Assembly (NCBI GenBank): GCA_963770485.1
Contig: CAVYPX010000005.1
Span: 62,001 to 126,000 of the forward strand
Source: CAVVEC01 sp963770485
GTDB taxonomy: Bacteria > Acidobacteriota > Terriglobia > Terriglobales > Acidobacteriaceae
Direction of reading: 5' to 3'
DNA: 64,000 nucleotides
The notes beneath the pieces were generated by a model. The model worked only from the letters and a program-made list of their open reading frames with translations. It was not told where the DNA came from and did no database searches. A program made the translations under genes and the position numbers. Numbering within the stretch: the stretch's first letter is position 1; each line of letters begins with the position of its first letter. Shown in pieces: positions 31,881 through 39,591 of this stretch.

Positions 31881-32145
31881 AACGCTCTCTCAGGATTTCT
31901 TCGACCAATTGCGAAGCCCGCGAGGAACGAGTCGGGTCACCGCCGACAATCGAGCCGATGGCAGCGGCGGCACGTCTGCGGATCGCAGCCTGCTCGGCCT
32001 CGTCGCCATTGCGACGCTGTCGCAGCCAGTTGTCCGTAATGCGCTCCAGGAGCCCTGCCAAAGAAGTGCCTTCACGCCGGGCTTCGCTCTCCAGATCGGC
32101 TTTTCTTTGCGCTGAGACCCGCCAACTGTACACTTCCGTCTTCAT
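31858..32145 (-). CDS. Antitoxin, ribbon-helix-helix type
   Basis: This 95-residue protein has an N-terminus (EVYSWRVSAQRKADLESEAR, then EGTSLAGLLERI) that fits a ribbon-helix-helix DNA-binding domain. The C-terminal part is Arg-rich and likely wraps the toxin. The gene precedes and overlaps the PIN toxin gene. A perfect 9-bp inverted repeat covers its start codon, so it probably represses its own operon. Confidence 0.7.
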   Translation of the reverse strand: MKTEVYSWRVSAQRKADLESEARREGTSLAGLLERITDNWLRQRRNGDEAEQAAIRRRAAAAIGSIVGGDPTRSSRASQLVEEILRERYARKRPN

Positions 32146-32164
32146 GCACTACAGTGTAGTGCAT
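32144..32164. promoter_or_regulatory. Palindromic operator of the toxin-antitoxin operon
   Basis: ATGCACTAC, three bases, then GTAGTGCAT form a perfect inverted repeat that overlaps the antitoxin start codon. Ribbon-helix-helix antitoxins commonly bind such sites to repress their operon. Binding is inferred. Confidence 0.65.
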
Positions 32165-32294
32165 GCGTGCCAGGCGGGTCAAGCAGGTGCGATCAAGCCC
32201 ATAAGCCAGGTTTCGACAAGGGATTGGATTGCATGTGCAGCGAAGCCGTTCGGGCAGGCCGGGGATCGATTCCACTTCACCTTTAATTATTGTT

Positions 32295-32825
32295 CTAGCG
32301 ACCCTTGTGTCCTCGTGCGATCGCGTCGCGGGCTTCCCGGTCAGCCGTCTTCCGGCGCTCGGTCTCCCGCTTGTCCCAGAGCTGCTTGCCCTTGGCCAGC
32401 GCCAGCTCCACTTTCACCCTGCCGTTTTTGAAATACATCCGGGTGGGAATCAAGGTCAGCCCTTTTTGCTGCGTCTTGCCGATGAGCTTGCGGATTTCCT
32501 CTTTATGCATCAAAAGCTTACGCGTACGCAGTGGGGCATGGTTGAAGATGTTGCCGTGCTCATAAGGGCCGATGTGACAATTCAAAAGCCAGAGTTCGCC
32601 GTCCTTGATCAATCCGTACGCGTCTTTCAGGTTTGCCCGCCCCGCTCGCACCGATTTGACCTCGGTTCCGGTCAAAGCGACCCCGGTCTCAAATTTTTCC
32701 AGCAAGAAGTAGTTATGGGCAGCGATCCTATTAACGGAGGCGTCTCGCTGGCCTGCGGCGGTCGGGTCGCGGCGAGGGTTCTTCTCCGGATTGGGCCGGG
32801 TTAGGTGTGTAGGTTGACGGGCCAT
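32295..32825 (-). CDS. smpB: SsrA-binding protein SmpB
   Basis: This 176-residue protein brings tmRNA to stalled ribosomes. Family features are present: NRIAAHNYFLLEKFETGVAL, GTEVKSVRAGRANLKDAY, CHIGPYEHGN and the basic C-terminal tail (KQLWDKRETERRKTADREAR), which inserts into the ribosome. It has a 30-residue N-terminal extension longer than usual (PNPEKNPRRDPT), so a later start is possible, but no better ribosome-binding site was seen. No tmRNA gene was found next to it. Confidence 0.95.
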   Translation of the reverse strand: MARQPTHLTRPNPEKNPRRDPTAAGQRDASVNRIAAHNYFLLEKFETGVALTGTEVKSVRAGRANLKDAYGLIKDGELWLLNCHIGPYEHGNIFNHAPLRTRKLLMHKEEIRKLIGKTQQKGLTLIPTRMYFKNGRVKVELALAKGKQLWDKRETERRKTADREARDAIARGHKGR

Positions 32826-32965
32826 GGCCTGAATAAGGTTCGCTATTAGGTTATCTCATAAGCAGACTTCAGGCTGCAGTCTCCAGACGAATCGCCTCGA
32901 GGTTTTGCGACCAGAAACCTGATAGGACTAAGACTTACGACTTTAACTGCTACCATAGCAGTAAC

Positions 32966-32993
32966 TTCGCGGCACAAAAGAGAATGTTATAAT
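32966..32993 (+). promoter_or_regulatory. Likely promoter of the secretin gene
   Basis: A perfect -10 hexamer TATAAT lies at 32988-32993. The best -35 candidate, TTCGCG at 32966-32971, is poor with 16 bases between. The hairpin CTGCTA-CCA-TAGCAG lies just upstream (near 32947-32962). The position, about 95 bases before the secretin start, supports promoter function. Confidence 0.45.
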
Positions 32994-33086
32994 CGCGCAG
33001 TTTACATTTTCTTCGGCAAAAATTGAGAGTCCCAACCCAGGGTCATGGCCGACCTGCGGGAGAAAATTGTGTGCGAGGGATCTGTG

Positions 33087-35405
33087 ATGAAACGTTTGAT
33101 TCGCCCGGCGGCCGTTGTTCTGCTGGTCGTTGCGGCGACCTGGTTTGCCGTCGCGGCCGACAAGGTTAAGACCTTATATAACAAGGGGAAGGAAGCTGAA
33201 GCTCGAGAGAACTACGAGCAAGCCTACGACTTCTATAAGCAAGCCTACGACCTCAAACCTACAGACCTAAGTTATCGCTCCGCCTTTGAGCGGCTGCGTT
33301 TCCTGGCAGGAGCCTCGCATGTGCATCGCGGCCAGTTACTGGGCCAAGCGGGCCAGCTGGATGCGGCGCTGGCGGAATTCCAAAAAGCAGCGGAAATCGA
33401 TCCCTCCAGTCCCATCGCCCAACAGGAAATCCGGCGCACCAAGCAATTGATTGATGCAGCCAAGGCTCCAGCGCCGAAATCCTCCGCCCCTTCTCCCAGC
33501 GGCCTGCAAAAGCGCCTGGACGAAGCCCAAGGTCCGGTGGATCTGGCTCCCATCTCGAACATCCCCATCAACCTTAAGATTTCGGAAGACACCAAGGTCA
33601 TTTACGAGACGGTCGGCAAGCTGGCCGGGATCAACGTACTGTTTGATCCGGACTACACTTCGCGACGCATTAAAGTGGAACTCAACAATGTGTCGCTGGA
33701 AGAAGCTCTGGAGATCATCGCCCTGGAATCCAAGACATTTTGGCGGCCGGTGACTCCGAATTCGATCTTTGTTGCATCGGACAATCCCGCCAAGCGCAAG
33801 GATCTGGAAGAGAGCGTGATCAAGACGTTCTATCTGGCTAACCTTTCCCTGCCTACCGAACTGCAGGATATCGTCAATGCCATGCGGCAGATCCTGGAAA
33901 TTTCCCGCATCCAGCCCTTGCCCTCCGAAGGGGCAATTGTGCTCCGGGGCACACCCGACCAGGTCGCGCTGGCGGAGAAACTCATCGGGGACCTGGATCG
34001 ATCCAAGCCGGAAGTCATCGTCGATGTGGCGGTGATGCAGATCAACAAGGACAAATCCAAGACGTTGGGCATCAGTCCGCCCACCAGCGCCACGGTGGCC
34101 CTGCAGAATAACTTCAATAACACCACTTCGACCGGCGTTGGCACGGGGATTTCGAACGTCACGAATAGTTCGCAGAGCACCAGCGGTACGCCCAACCAGG
34201 TCAACCTCAATCAGATCGGCAACCTGAATGCGACCGACTTCACCATCACCATTCCGCCCGCCACGGCCAGCGCGTTATTCAGCGACAGCAGCACCAAGCT
34301 TCTCCAGAAGCCGCAAATCCGCGCTGTGGATGGGCAGAAGGCCTCGCTCAAGATCGGCCAACGCGTGCCGGTGGCGACCGGATCGTTCCAGCCTGGTATC
34401 GGTGGCGTCGGCATCAACCCCCTGGTGAACACTCAATTCCAATATCTCGATGTCGGCGTAAACATTGATATCACGCCCAAGGTGCATCAAAACGGCGAAG
34501 TCACGCTCAAGATTACGATGGACGTTTCATCGGTGACCGGCACGTCCAGCATCGGCGGCATCAGCCAGCCGATTATCGGACAGAAAAAAATCGAGCACGA
34601 AGTTCGCTTGAAAGAAGGGGAAGTGAACATGCTGGGCGGCATGTTCGAAGACCAGCAGACCAAGGCGTTGTCGGGCATCCCCGGGCTGGCGCAAATCCCG
34701 ATTTTGAAGTATCTGTTCGGGCAGACCACCACCGACCACTCCGAAACCGAGACCGTCTTCGTGCTGATTCCGCACATTGTCCGCGGTCATGACTTCACGG
34801 ACCTGAATCAGAAAGCCATCGAGGTCGGCACAGCCAGCGCCATCGAACTGCGCCGCGTAAGCCATACACAGGCGCCGGCAACTGGAGCCCCCGCCCCGGT
34901 GCCGCCGGCTCAAAATCCAGCGGCGCAACCGCCCGCGCCGGGCGCTCCACCGCCGAATCCGCCGGTCACACCGCCCACCGCGCTTCCGGGGATGGCAAGC
35001 TTCGGCTTCGATCCGCCTAGCGTTACGCAGCGGACCGGTTCGACCTTCGCCATCAATGTGGTGCTCAACGGGGCGCAGAATGCGTATTCGGTGCCGTTGC
35101 AGCTCAGCTACGATCCCAAGATCCTGCAGGTGGTGAATGTGTCCAATGGCAACCTGCTCTCGCAGGACGGGCAAGCCGTGGCCTTGGTGCATCGCGATGA
35201 TGACGCCACGGGGACTTTGCAAATTACCGCGACCCGGCCGCCGGGTGCGCCGGGCGTTTCCGGACAGGGCACCGTCGTCACTTTGACCTTCGTGGCCAAA
35301 GCTGCCGGGCAGGCGACGCTGACGATCGCCCGGGGAGGAGCGCGTGATCCGGGCATGCAGGCGATTCCGGTTGCAGGCGCGGTGGCGACGGTGATGATTC
35401 AGTAA
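33087..35405 (+). CDS. Secretin with TPR and cohesin domains (type II secretion/pilus)
   Basis: This 772-residue outer-membrane pore-forming secretin has, in order, a signal peptide (about 1-24), two TPR-like repeats (about 26-120) and a secretin N-domain (about 165-300). The secretin core follows, with VPVATGSFQPG, then LDVGVNIDITPKV, EVRLKEGEVNMLGGMF and GIPGLAQIPILKYLFG (about 430-560). After a Pro/Ala linker (about 605-645) comes a cohesin-type beta domain (about 645-770; FAINVVLNGAQNAYSVPLQL). Secretins fused to cohesin modules are seen in Acidobacteria. The ATG at 33087 follows GAGGGA and begins directly at the signal peptide. Two pseudopilin genes follow. Confidence 0.85.
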   Translation: MKRLIRPAAVVLLVVAATWFAVAADKVKTLYNKGKEAEARENYEQAYDFYKQAYDLKPTDLSYRSAFERLRFLAGASHVHRGQLLGQAGQLDAALAEFQKAAEIDPSSPIAQQEIRRTKQLIDAAKAPAPKSSAPSPSGLQKRLDEAQGPVDLAPISNIPINLKISEDTKVIYETVGKLAGINVLFDPDYTSRRIKVELNNVSLEEALEIIALESKTFWRPVTPNSIFVASDNPAKRKDLEESVIKTFYLANLSLPTELQDIVNAMRQILEISRIQPLPSEGAIVLRGTPDQVALAEKLIGDLDRSKPEVIVDVAVMQINKDKSKTLGISPPTSATVALQNNFNNTTSTGVGTGISNVTNSSQSTSGTPNQVNLNQIGNLNATDFTITIPPATASALFSDSSTKLLQKPQIRAVDGQKASLKIGQRVPVATGSFQPGIGGVGINPLVNTQFQYLDVGVNIDITPKVHQNGEVTLKITMDVSSVTGTSSIGGISQPIIGQKKIEHEVRLKEGEVNMLGGMFEDQQTKALSGIPGLAQIPILKYLFGQTTTDHSETETVFVLIPHIVRGHDFTDLNQKAIEVGTASAIELRRVSHTQAPATGAPAPVPPAQNPAAQPPAPGAPPPNPPVTPPTALPGMASFGFDPPSVTQRTGSTFAINVVLNGAQNAYSVPLQLSYDPKILQVVNVSNGNLLSQDGQAVALVHRDDDATGTLQITATRPPGAPGVSGQGTVVTLTFVAKAAGQATLTIARGGARDPGMQAIPVAGAVATVMIQ

Positions 35406-35474
35406 TTTGCAGCTCTCCCGGCGCAAACCGTCGACCTGACAGCGCAGGAGCTTCCGGCAAACATTATTATTGTT

Positions 35475-35951
35475 ATGGATTCAGCAGTTCTCAAAAACCG
35501 TTCTGCGCACCGCATGCGCGGATTCACGCTGATCGAACTGATCGTGGCCACAACCATCCTGGTGGTCCTCACCAGCTTGGCCATCCCCTTGGCGCGCGTA
35601 ACCATCAAGCGCGAGAAAGAGCACGAGTTGCGCCAGGACCTGTGGGAAATGCGCGACGCCATCGACCGCTACAAAGATGCCGCAGATCGCGGCGCCTTTC
35701 AGACCAAGGTGGGTTCGGAGAACTACCCGCCCGACCTGGACACCCTGGTGAAGGGCGTGGACGTGCAGGGAAAGAAACTGAAATTTCTGCGCCGCATTCC
35801 GGTGGATCCGATGACCAATTCCACCGAGTGGGGGCTGCACTCCATGCAGGATGATCCGACTTCCGACTCCTGGGGTGAGCAGAACGTTTTCGACGTGTAC
35901 ACCAAGTCAGACGGCACGGCGCTGGACGGAACCAAGTACAAGGAATGGTAA
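35475..35951 (+). CDS. Type II secretion pseudopilin
   Basis: This 158-residue prepilin-like protein has a short basic leader (MDSAVLKNRSAHRMRG), a cleavage site G/F, Glu at position +5 (FTLIEL) and a 20-residue hydrophobic helix. The mature part has a helical continuation and a GspG-like C-terminal region with DPMTNSTEWGLHSMQDDP and a calcium-site-like pattern. It would be assembled into the periplasmic pseudopilus working with the secretin upstream. The next gene starts directly after its stop. Confidence 0.8.
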   Translation: MDSAVLKNRSAHRMRGFTLIELIVATTILVVLTSLAIPLARVTIKREKEHELRQDLWEMRDAIDRYKDAADRGAFQTKVGSENYPPDLDTLVKGVDVQGKKLKFLRRIPVDPMTNSTEWGLHSMQDDPTSDSWGEQNVFDVYTKSDGTALDGTKYKEW

Positions 35952-36377
35952 ATGGCGAGATTCCGCAAAAAGCAGAGCCGGGGCTTCACCCTGATCGAGT
36001 TGCTCATTGTCATGAGCATCATGGCGATTCTTATTTCCGTCGCCTTGCCTGCCTATAACCAATCCATTTTGCGGGCGAAAGAGTCGGTGCTGAAGCAGAA
36101 CCTGTTCACGCTCCGTTCCCTCATCTCGCAATACACGCTGGACAAGCAAAAGGCTCCGCAGTCTCTGCAGGACCTGGTCACCGCAGGCTACCTGAAGCAA
36201 ATCCCAAATGACCCGATGACCGGACGCAACGATACCTGGGCCGAGGATCAGGAGGCAGACGTAATCATGAGCCTGGACCAGCAGACGACGACGACCGAAG
36301 ACCAGCCCGGCATTTATGACGTGCACAGCGGCTCCAGCGCCGTGGGCAGCGACGGCACCGCGTACGCGACGTGGTGA
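35952..36377 (+). CDS. Type II secretion pseudopilin, GspG-like
   Basis: This 141-residue second pseudopilin has a leader ending SRG/FTLIELL and a hydrophobic helix IVMSIMAILISVALPAYN. A GspG-like body follows (LRSLISQYTLDKQKAPQSL, then GYLKQIPNDPMTGRNDTW). It is homologous to its neighbour in layout. The ATG follows the preceding stop with no gap, so translation is coupled. Either protein could be the major pseudopilin; the two may form a heteropilus. Confidence 0.82.
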   Translation: MARFRKKQSRGFTLIELLIVMSIMAILISVALPAYNQSILRAKESVLKQNLFTLRSLISQYTLDKQKAPQSLQDLVTAGYLKQIPNDPMTGRNDTWAEDQEADVIMSLDQQTTTTEDQPGIYDVHSGSSAVGSDGTAYATW

Positions 36378-36442
36378 GGCCGCTGTCAGCTTTCAGCAGT
36401 CAGCTCTCAGCATGTCGGCGCGACAACTTGTCCCATAAGCGT

Positions 36443-36542
36443 TTTTTGTGGAAGGGCACGGCTTCAGCCGTGCCGCTCAGGGACGATAAGGATTGGGCTT
36501 TAGCCCCTGAGGTCCACGCCGCGGCGGGCACGGTGCCCGCTC
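36443..36542. repeat. Cluster of three intergenic hairpins
   Basis: Between the pseudopilins and hutU are three consecutive hairpins: GGCACGGC-TTCA-GCCGTGCC (36455-36474), GGGCT-TT-AGCCC (about 36494-36506) and GCGGGCAC-GGT-GCCCGC (about 36524-36540). The lead-in TTTTGTGGAAG matches one at about 24778. These may end transcription of the secretion cluster, although no T-run follows. They are probably a dispersed repeat. Confidence 0.5.
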
Positions 36543-36620
36543 CACACCTATTAGGTTTTGCAGTTCCAAACTCGTTCGCCGAGATTTGATCGAGTGCGCC
36601 CGACCCACTACCATTAACTT

Positions 36621-38348
36621 ATGCCAGTCGAAACCGAAATCACTCCGGCTACCTACACTCCAATCCGCGCTCCTCGCGGCGCCACCATCTCCTGCAAAGG
36701 CTGGCAGCAGGAAGCCGCCATGCGCATGCTGATGAACAACCTCGATGAAGAAGTCGGCGAGCGACCGCGAGATCTTGTCGTCTACGGCGGAACCGGGCGC
36801 GCCGCGCGCAGTTGGGAGGCCTACCACGCCATCGTTTCCTCACTGAAAAACCTTGCCAACGACGAGACTCTGTTGGTGCAATCGGGCAAGCCGGTCGGCG
36901 TTTTCAAAACTCATGAATACGCGCCGCGGGTGCTGATTGCGAACTCCAATCTCGTCGGTCACTGGTCCAACTGGGAGAAGTTCAACGAACTCGAGCGCGC
37001 CGGCTTGATGATGTATGGCCAGATGACGGCGGGTTCATGGATTTATATCGGCTCGCAGGGAATTGTGCAGGGCACGTTCGAGACGTTCGCCGCGGCCGGA
37101 GAAAAGCATTTCGGCGGCGATCTCGCGGGCAAGCTGATCGTCAGCGGCGGCATGGGCGGCATGGGCGGTGCCCAGCCACTGGCCGCTACCATGACCGGCG
37201 CGGCGTTTCTTGGGATTGACGTCGATCCCGAGCGCATCAAAAAGCGGCTCAAAACCGGCTACTGCGACTTCATGGTCACCACCCTCGACGAGGCGTTGCG
37301 CATTCTGAAGAACGCCGTGCGCAAGAAGGAAAATGTCTCCGTCGGGCTGGTGGCAAACTGTGCCGACATTATTCCCGAGCTCGCCGACCGTGGCGTGGTG
37401 CCGGACATTCTCACGGATCAGACTTCCGCGCACGATCCGTTGAACGGTTATGTGCCCAACGGCATGACGCTGGAAGAAGCGCTGGCGCTGCGTGCACGCG
37501 ATCCGGAAGCCTACCAGCAGCTTTCCCTGGATGCGATGGCGAAACATGTCGAAGGCATGTTGCGTCTGCAGAAGATGGGCGCGGTGACCTTCGACTACGG
37601 AAACAATATCCGGACGTTTGCCTTTCAACGCGGGGTGAAGAACGCGTACGACTTTCCGGGATTCGTGCCGGCGTACATCCGCCCGCTGTTCTGCGAAGGC
37701 CGCGGGCCCTTCCGCTGGGTGGCCCTGTCGGGCGAGCCGTCGGATATTCACGTCACAGATGATCTGGTGCTGGAACTTTTTCCCGACAATCGCATTCTGC
37801 GCCGCTGGATTGATCTGGCGCGGAAGCGAATTAAGTTCCAGGGATTGCCGGCACGAATCTGCTGGCTGGGTTATGGCGAGCGGGCGCAATTCGGACTGGC
37901 CATGAATGATCTGGTAAAGAAGGGCAAGATCAAAGCGCCCATTGTCATTGGCCGCGATCACCTGGATTGCGGCTCGGTCGCATCTCCCTTCCGCGAGACG
38001 GAGAGCATGAAAGATGGCAGCGACGCCGTGGCCGACTGGCCGCTGCTGAATGCTCTGATCAACACAGCCGCGGGCGCGTCGTGGGTTTCTATTCACAACG
38101 GAGGCGGCGTGGGTATTGGCTATTCGCTGCACGCCGGGCAGGTCACGGTCGCAGATGGCACCGAGATGATGGCCAAGCGCATCGAGCGCGTGTTGACCAC
38201 GGACCCTGGCATGGGGATTATCCGCCATGTGGACGCGGGCTACGACAAGGCGAAGGAGTTCGCCGACAGGAAAGGTGTGAAAGTTCCGATGGAGAGAAGT
38301 TCAGGGAAGGAGGAAAAGAATGGGTCGTCTCGCGATCTTGGACTGTAG
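36621..38348 (+). CDS. hutU: Urocanate hydratase
   Basis: This 575-residue enzyme of histidine breakdown converts urocanate to imidazolonepropionate, with tightly bound NAD as electrophile. The NAD-binding run GGMGGMGGAQPLAATMTGAA lies near 178. The active-site region YGNNIRTFAFQRG is near 328 and FCEGRGPFRWVALSGEPSD near 356. The C-terminal HNGGGVGIGYSLHAG is also typical. The length is slightly above the usual 550-560 because of a polar tail. The downstream hutI gene makes the next enzyme of the pathway but is separated by a small gene and a toxin-antitoxin pair. Confidence 0.95.
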   Translation: MPVETEITPATYTPIRAPRGATISCKGWQQEAAMRMLMNNLDEEVGERPRDLVVYGGTGRAARSWEAYHAIVSSLKNLANDETLLVQSGKPVGVFKTHEYAPRVLIANSNLVGHWSNWEKFNELERAGLMMYGQMTAGSWIYIGSQGIVQGTFETFAAAGEKHFGGDLAGKLIVSGGMGGMGGAQPLAATMTGAAFLGIDVDPERIKKRLKTGYCDFMVTTLDEALRILKNAVRKKENVSVGLVANCADIIPELADRGVVPDILTDQTSAHDPLNGYVPNGMTLEEALALRARDPEAYQQLSLDAMAKHVEGMLRLQKMGAVTFDYGNNIRTFAFQRGVKNAYDFPGFVPAYIRPLFCEGRGPFRWVALSGEPSDIHVTDDLVLELFPDNRILRRWIDLARKRIKFQGLPARICWLGYGERAQFGLAMNDLVKKGKIKAPIVIGRDHLDCGSVASPFRETESMKDGSDAVADWPLLNALINTAAGASWVSIHNGGGVGIGYSLHAGQVTVADGTEMMAKRIERVLTTDPGMGIIRHVDAGYDKAKEFADRKGVKVPMERSSGKEEKNGSSRDLGL

Positions 38349-38724
38349 CGACTGCCAGAGGGCTACGTTCATACCCTCTCAGAAACTGGATGAGCTTGTC
38401 GATCACGAGAGAGCGGCGCCGAACTCAAAGTTCGTGGATTTTGTGTGCCCGCACTGCGGTTCCGGGCGGCGCCAACCCATCGAATCGATTTCGACTCGTG
38501 AAACTGCGAATGAAGTGCAGCAGGTCCCAATATTCAACGCGTTTCTCAAGTGCAGCGTCAAAAACTGCCCGGCACACGTGACCGTACGCACCATTGCGAT
38601 ATCGCGCGATCAAAATGCCAAGCCACAGAAACCCTTGGCTCAATGGAAGCTAGATGGAATCAAGTGTTACGAAGGGCATGCTGTCAAGACTCCCCTCGAG
38701 ATGACAGATCACACCGTTACGTGA
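38320..38724 (+). CDS. Cysteine-rich hypothetical protein overlapping hutU
   Basis: This 134-residue protein has three Cys pairs, CSDC (near 9-12), CPHC (near 43-46) and CSVKNC (near 78-83), so two zinc-binding knuckles are likely. Its ATG lies 29 bases inside the end of hutU in another frame and follows a near-perfect GGAGG site, which strongly supports translation. No family was recognised. The composition after the overlap is less GC-rich than hutU, hinting at separate origin. Confidence 0.55.
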   Translation: MGRLAILDCSDCQRATFIPSQKLDELVDHERAAPNSKFVDFVCPHCGSGRRQPIESISTRETANEVQQVPIFNAFLKCSVKNCPAHVTVRTIAISRDQNAKPQKPLAQWKLDGIKCYEGHAVKTPLEMTDHTVT

Positions 38725-38808
38725 CTGTGCTTAAAGCCATCAAGGACACCCTCTGGTTCGATGCCACACAACCGCTGGTAAAACCAAAGACACGCGGCCA
38801 GTGCTACT

Positions 38809-39204
38809 TCAGGCCAGCCGACTTCTGAGATATTCCCCTGGCAGCATAATCGCAATGCCCTCGATCTTCGTGCCCAAATATGGACCGAAGTGTCGTACAT
38901 CCCCTGTCAGCAGGTGGGTGGCTCGGGCTTCGATAGCAGCCAGCACAATTGGCACATCTTTCTCTGGCAGTGAGATTCCCCGTGGAAGGTCCGGTTGGAC
39001 CGCATCAAACAATTGCACAACTCCCGATAGGCGAATAAGTCGCGCGCGTTGATCTTTGTTCGCCAAGTTGATTCTGGCTTCCTCCAAAGCATAACGCGAA
39101 CTGCAAAGCGTCACGTCTTGAAGTTTCCAGAGTTGCAACAGTCCAGCATCGGGCCGATAGGCCGCGGAGAACAGAACATTAGCGTCAAGAAACAGCCGGT
39201 CCAT
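38809..39204 (-). CDS. PIN-domain toxin (VapC-like)
   Basis: This 131-residue PIN-domain protein has FLDANVLFSAAY (Asp near 7), a central Glu helix (SRYALEEARINL), DVPIVLAAIEARATHLLTGD (Asp near 86 and 104) and a final FGPYLG strand. It is a likely RNase toxin. Its ATG follows the antitoxin stop with no gap. Together with the AbrB-type gene it forms a module inserted, on the opposite strand, between hutU and hutI. Confidence 0.78.
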   Translation of the reverse strand: MDRLFLDANVLFSAAYRPDAGLLQLWKLQDVTLCSSRYALEEARINLANKDQRARLIRLSGVVQLFDAVQPDLPRGISLPEKDVPIVLAAIEARATHLLTGDVRHFGPYLGTKIEGIAIMLPGEYLRSRLA

Positions 39205-39489
39205 TTAAGCCGGTCGCCGGTGTGGAATCGAATCCGGGTCAAGGCCCAACTTGCGGACGGCCTTTCGCGCTTTGCGGTAGTCCGCGTCGGTCGTGGCGGT
39301 AGAAAGAAGGAATTCGGCTTTGCGTTCGGGGCTATATCTTTCAACGGGAACAAGAACCGCCGGGCGAATCAGAATGCCATCGTCCTTCTCTTCGGCGGTT
39401 ACGATGCTCCCCTCTTCCATGCCAAAGCGCTTGCGCAACTTCGCGGGCACCACGATTGTGCCTCGTTTCCCGACTTTCGCTGATTCCAT
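39205..39489 (-). CDS. AbrB/SpoVT-type antitoxin
   Basis: This 94-residue protein has an N-terminal swapped-hairpin AbrB domain (AKVGKRGTIVVPAKLRKRFG, then EEGSIVTAEE) that binds DNA. The C-terminal helical part (DADYRKARKAVRKLG) should contact the PIN toxin encoded next. The start follows GAGGCGG. An inverted repeat upstream (39501-39546) is a likely operator for autorepression. Confidence 0.8.
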   Translation of the reverse strand: MESAKVGKRGTIVVPAKLRKRFGMEEGSIVTAEEKDDGILIRPAVLVPVERYSPERKAEFLLSTATTDADYRKARKAVRKLGLDPDSIPHRRPA

Positions 39490-39500
39490 ATCCGCCTCGA

Positions 39501-39546
39501 ATTGTCTGAATGCCTGAGTATATCATTTGCCTGATTATCAGACAAT
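39501..39546. promoter_or_regulatory. Candidate operator of the AbrB-PIN operon
   Basis: ATTGTCTGA (39501-39509) and TCAGACAAT (39538-39546) form perfect 9-bp inverted arms flanking an AT-rich stretch that contains TATATCATT. Inside, TGCCTGA is repeated. The spacing suggests two AbrB-type binding sites around the promoter. It also lies upstream of the divergent hutI gene, so it could affect it. Confidence 0.5.
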
Positions 39547-39591
39547 CAGATCCAATCGCCCAGTACGTCCCTGACTGCTAAACTGCTCAGC

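Noticed and set aside
32165..32294. Possible tmRNA next to smpB
   Set aside because: GGGATCGATTCC resembles a T-arm, but the loop does not fit and no tag-peptide or tRNA-like ends were found.
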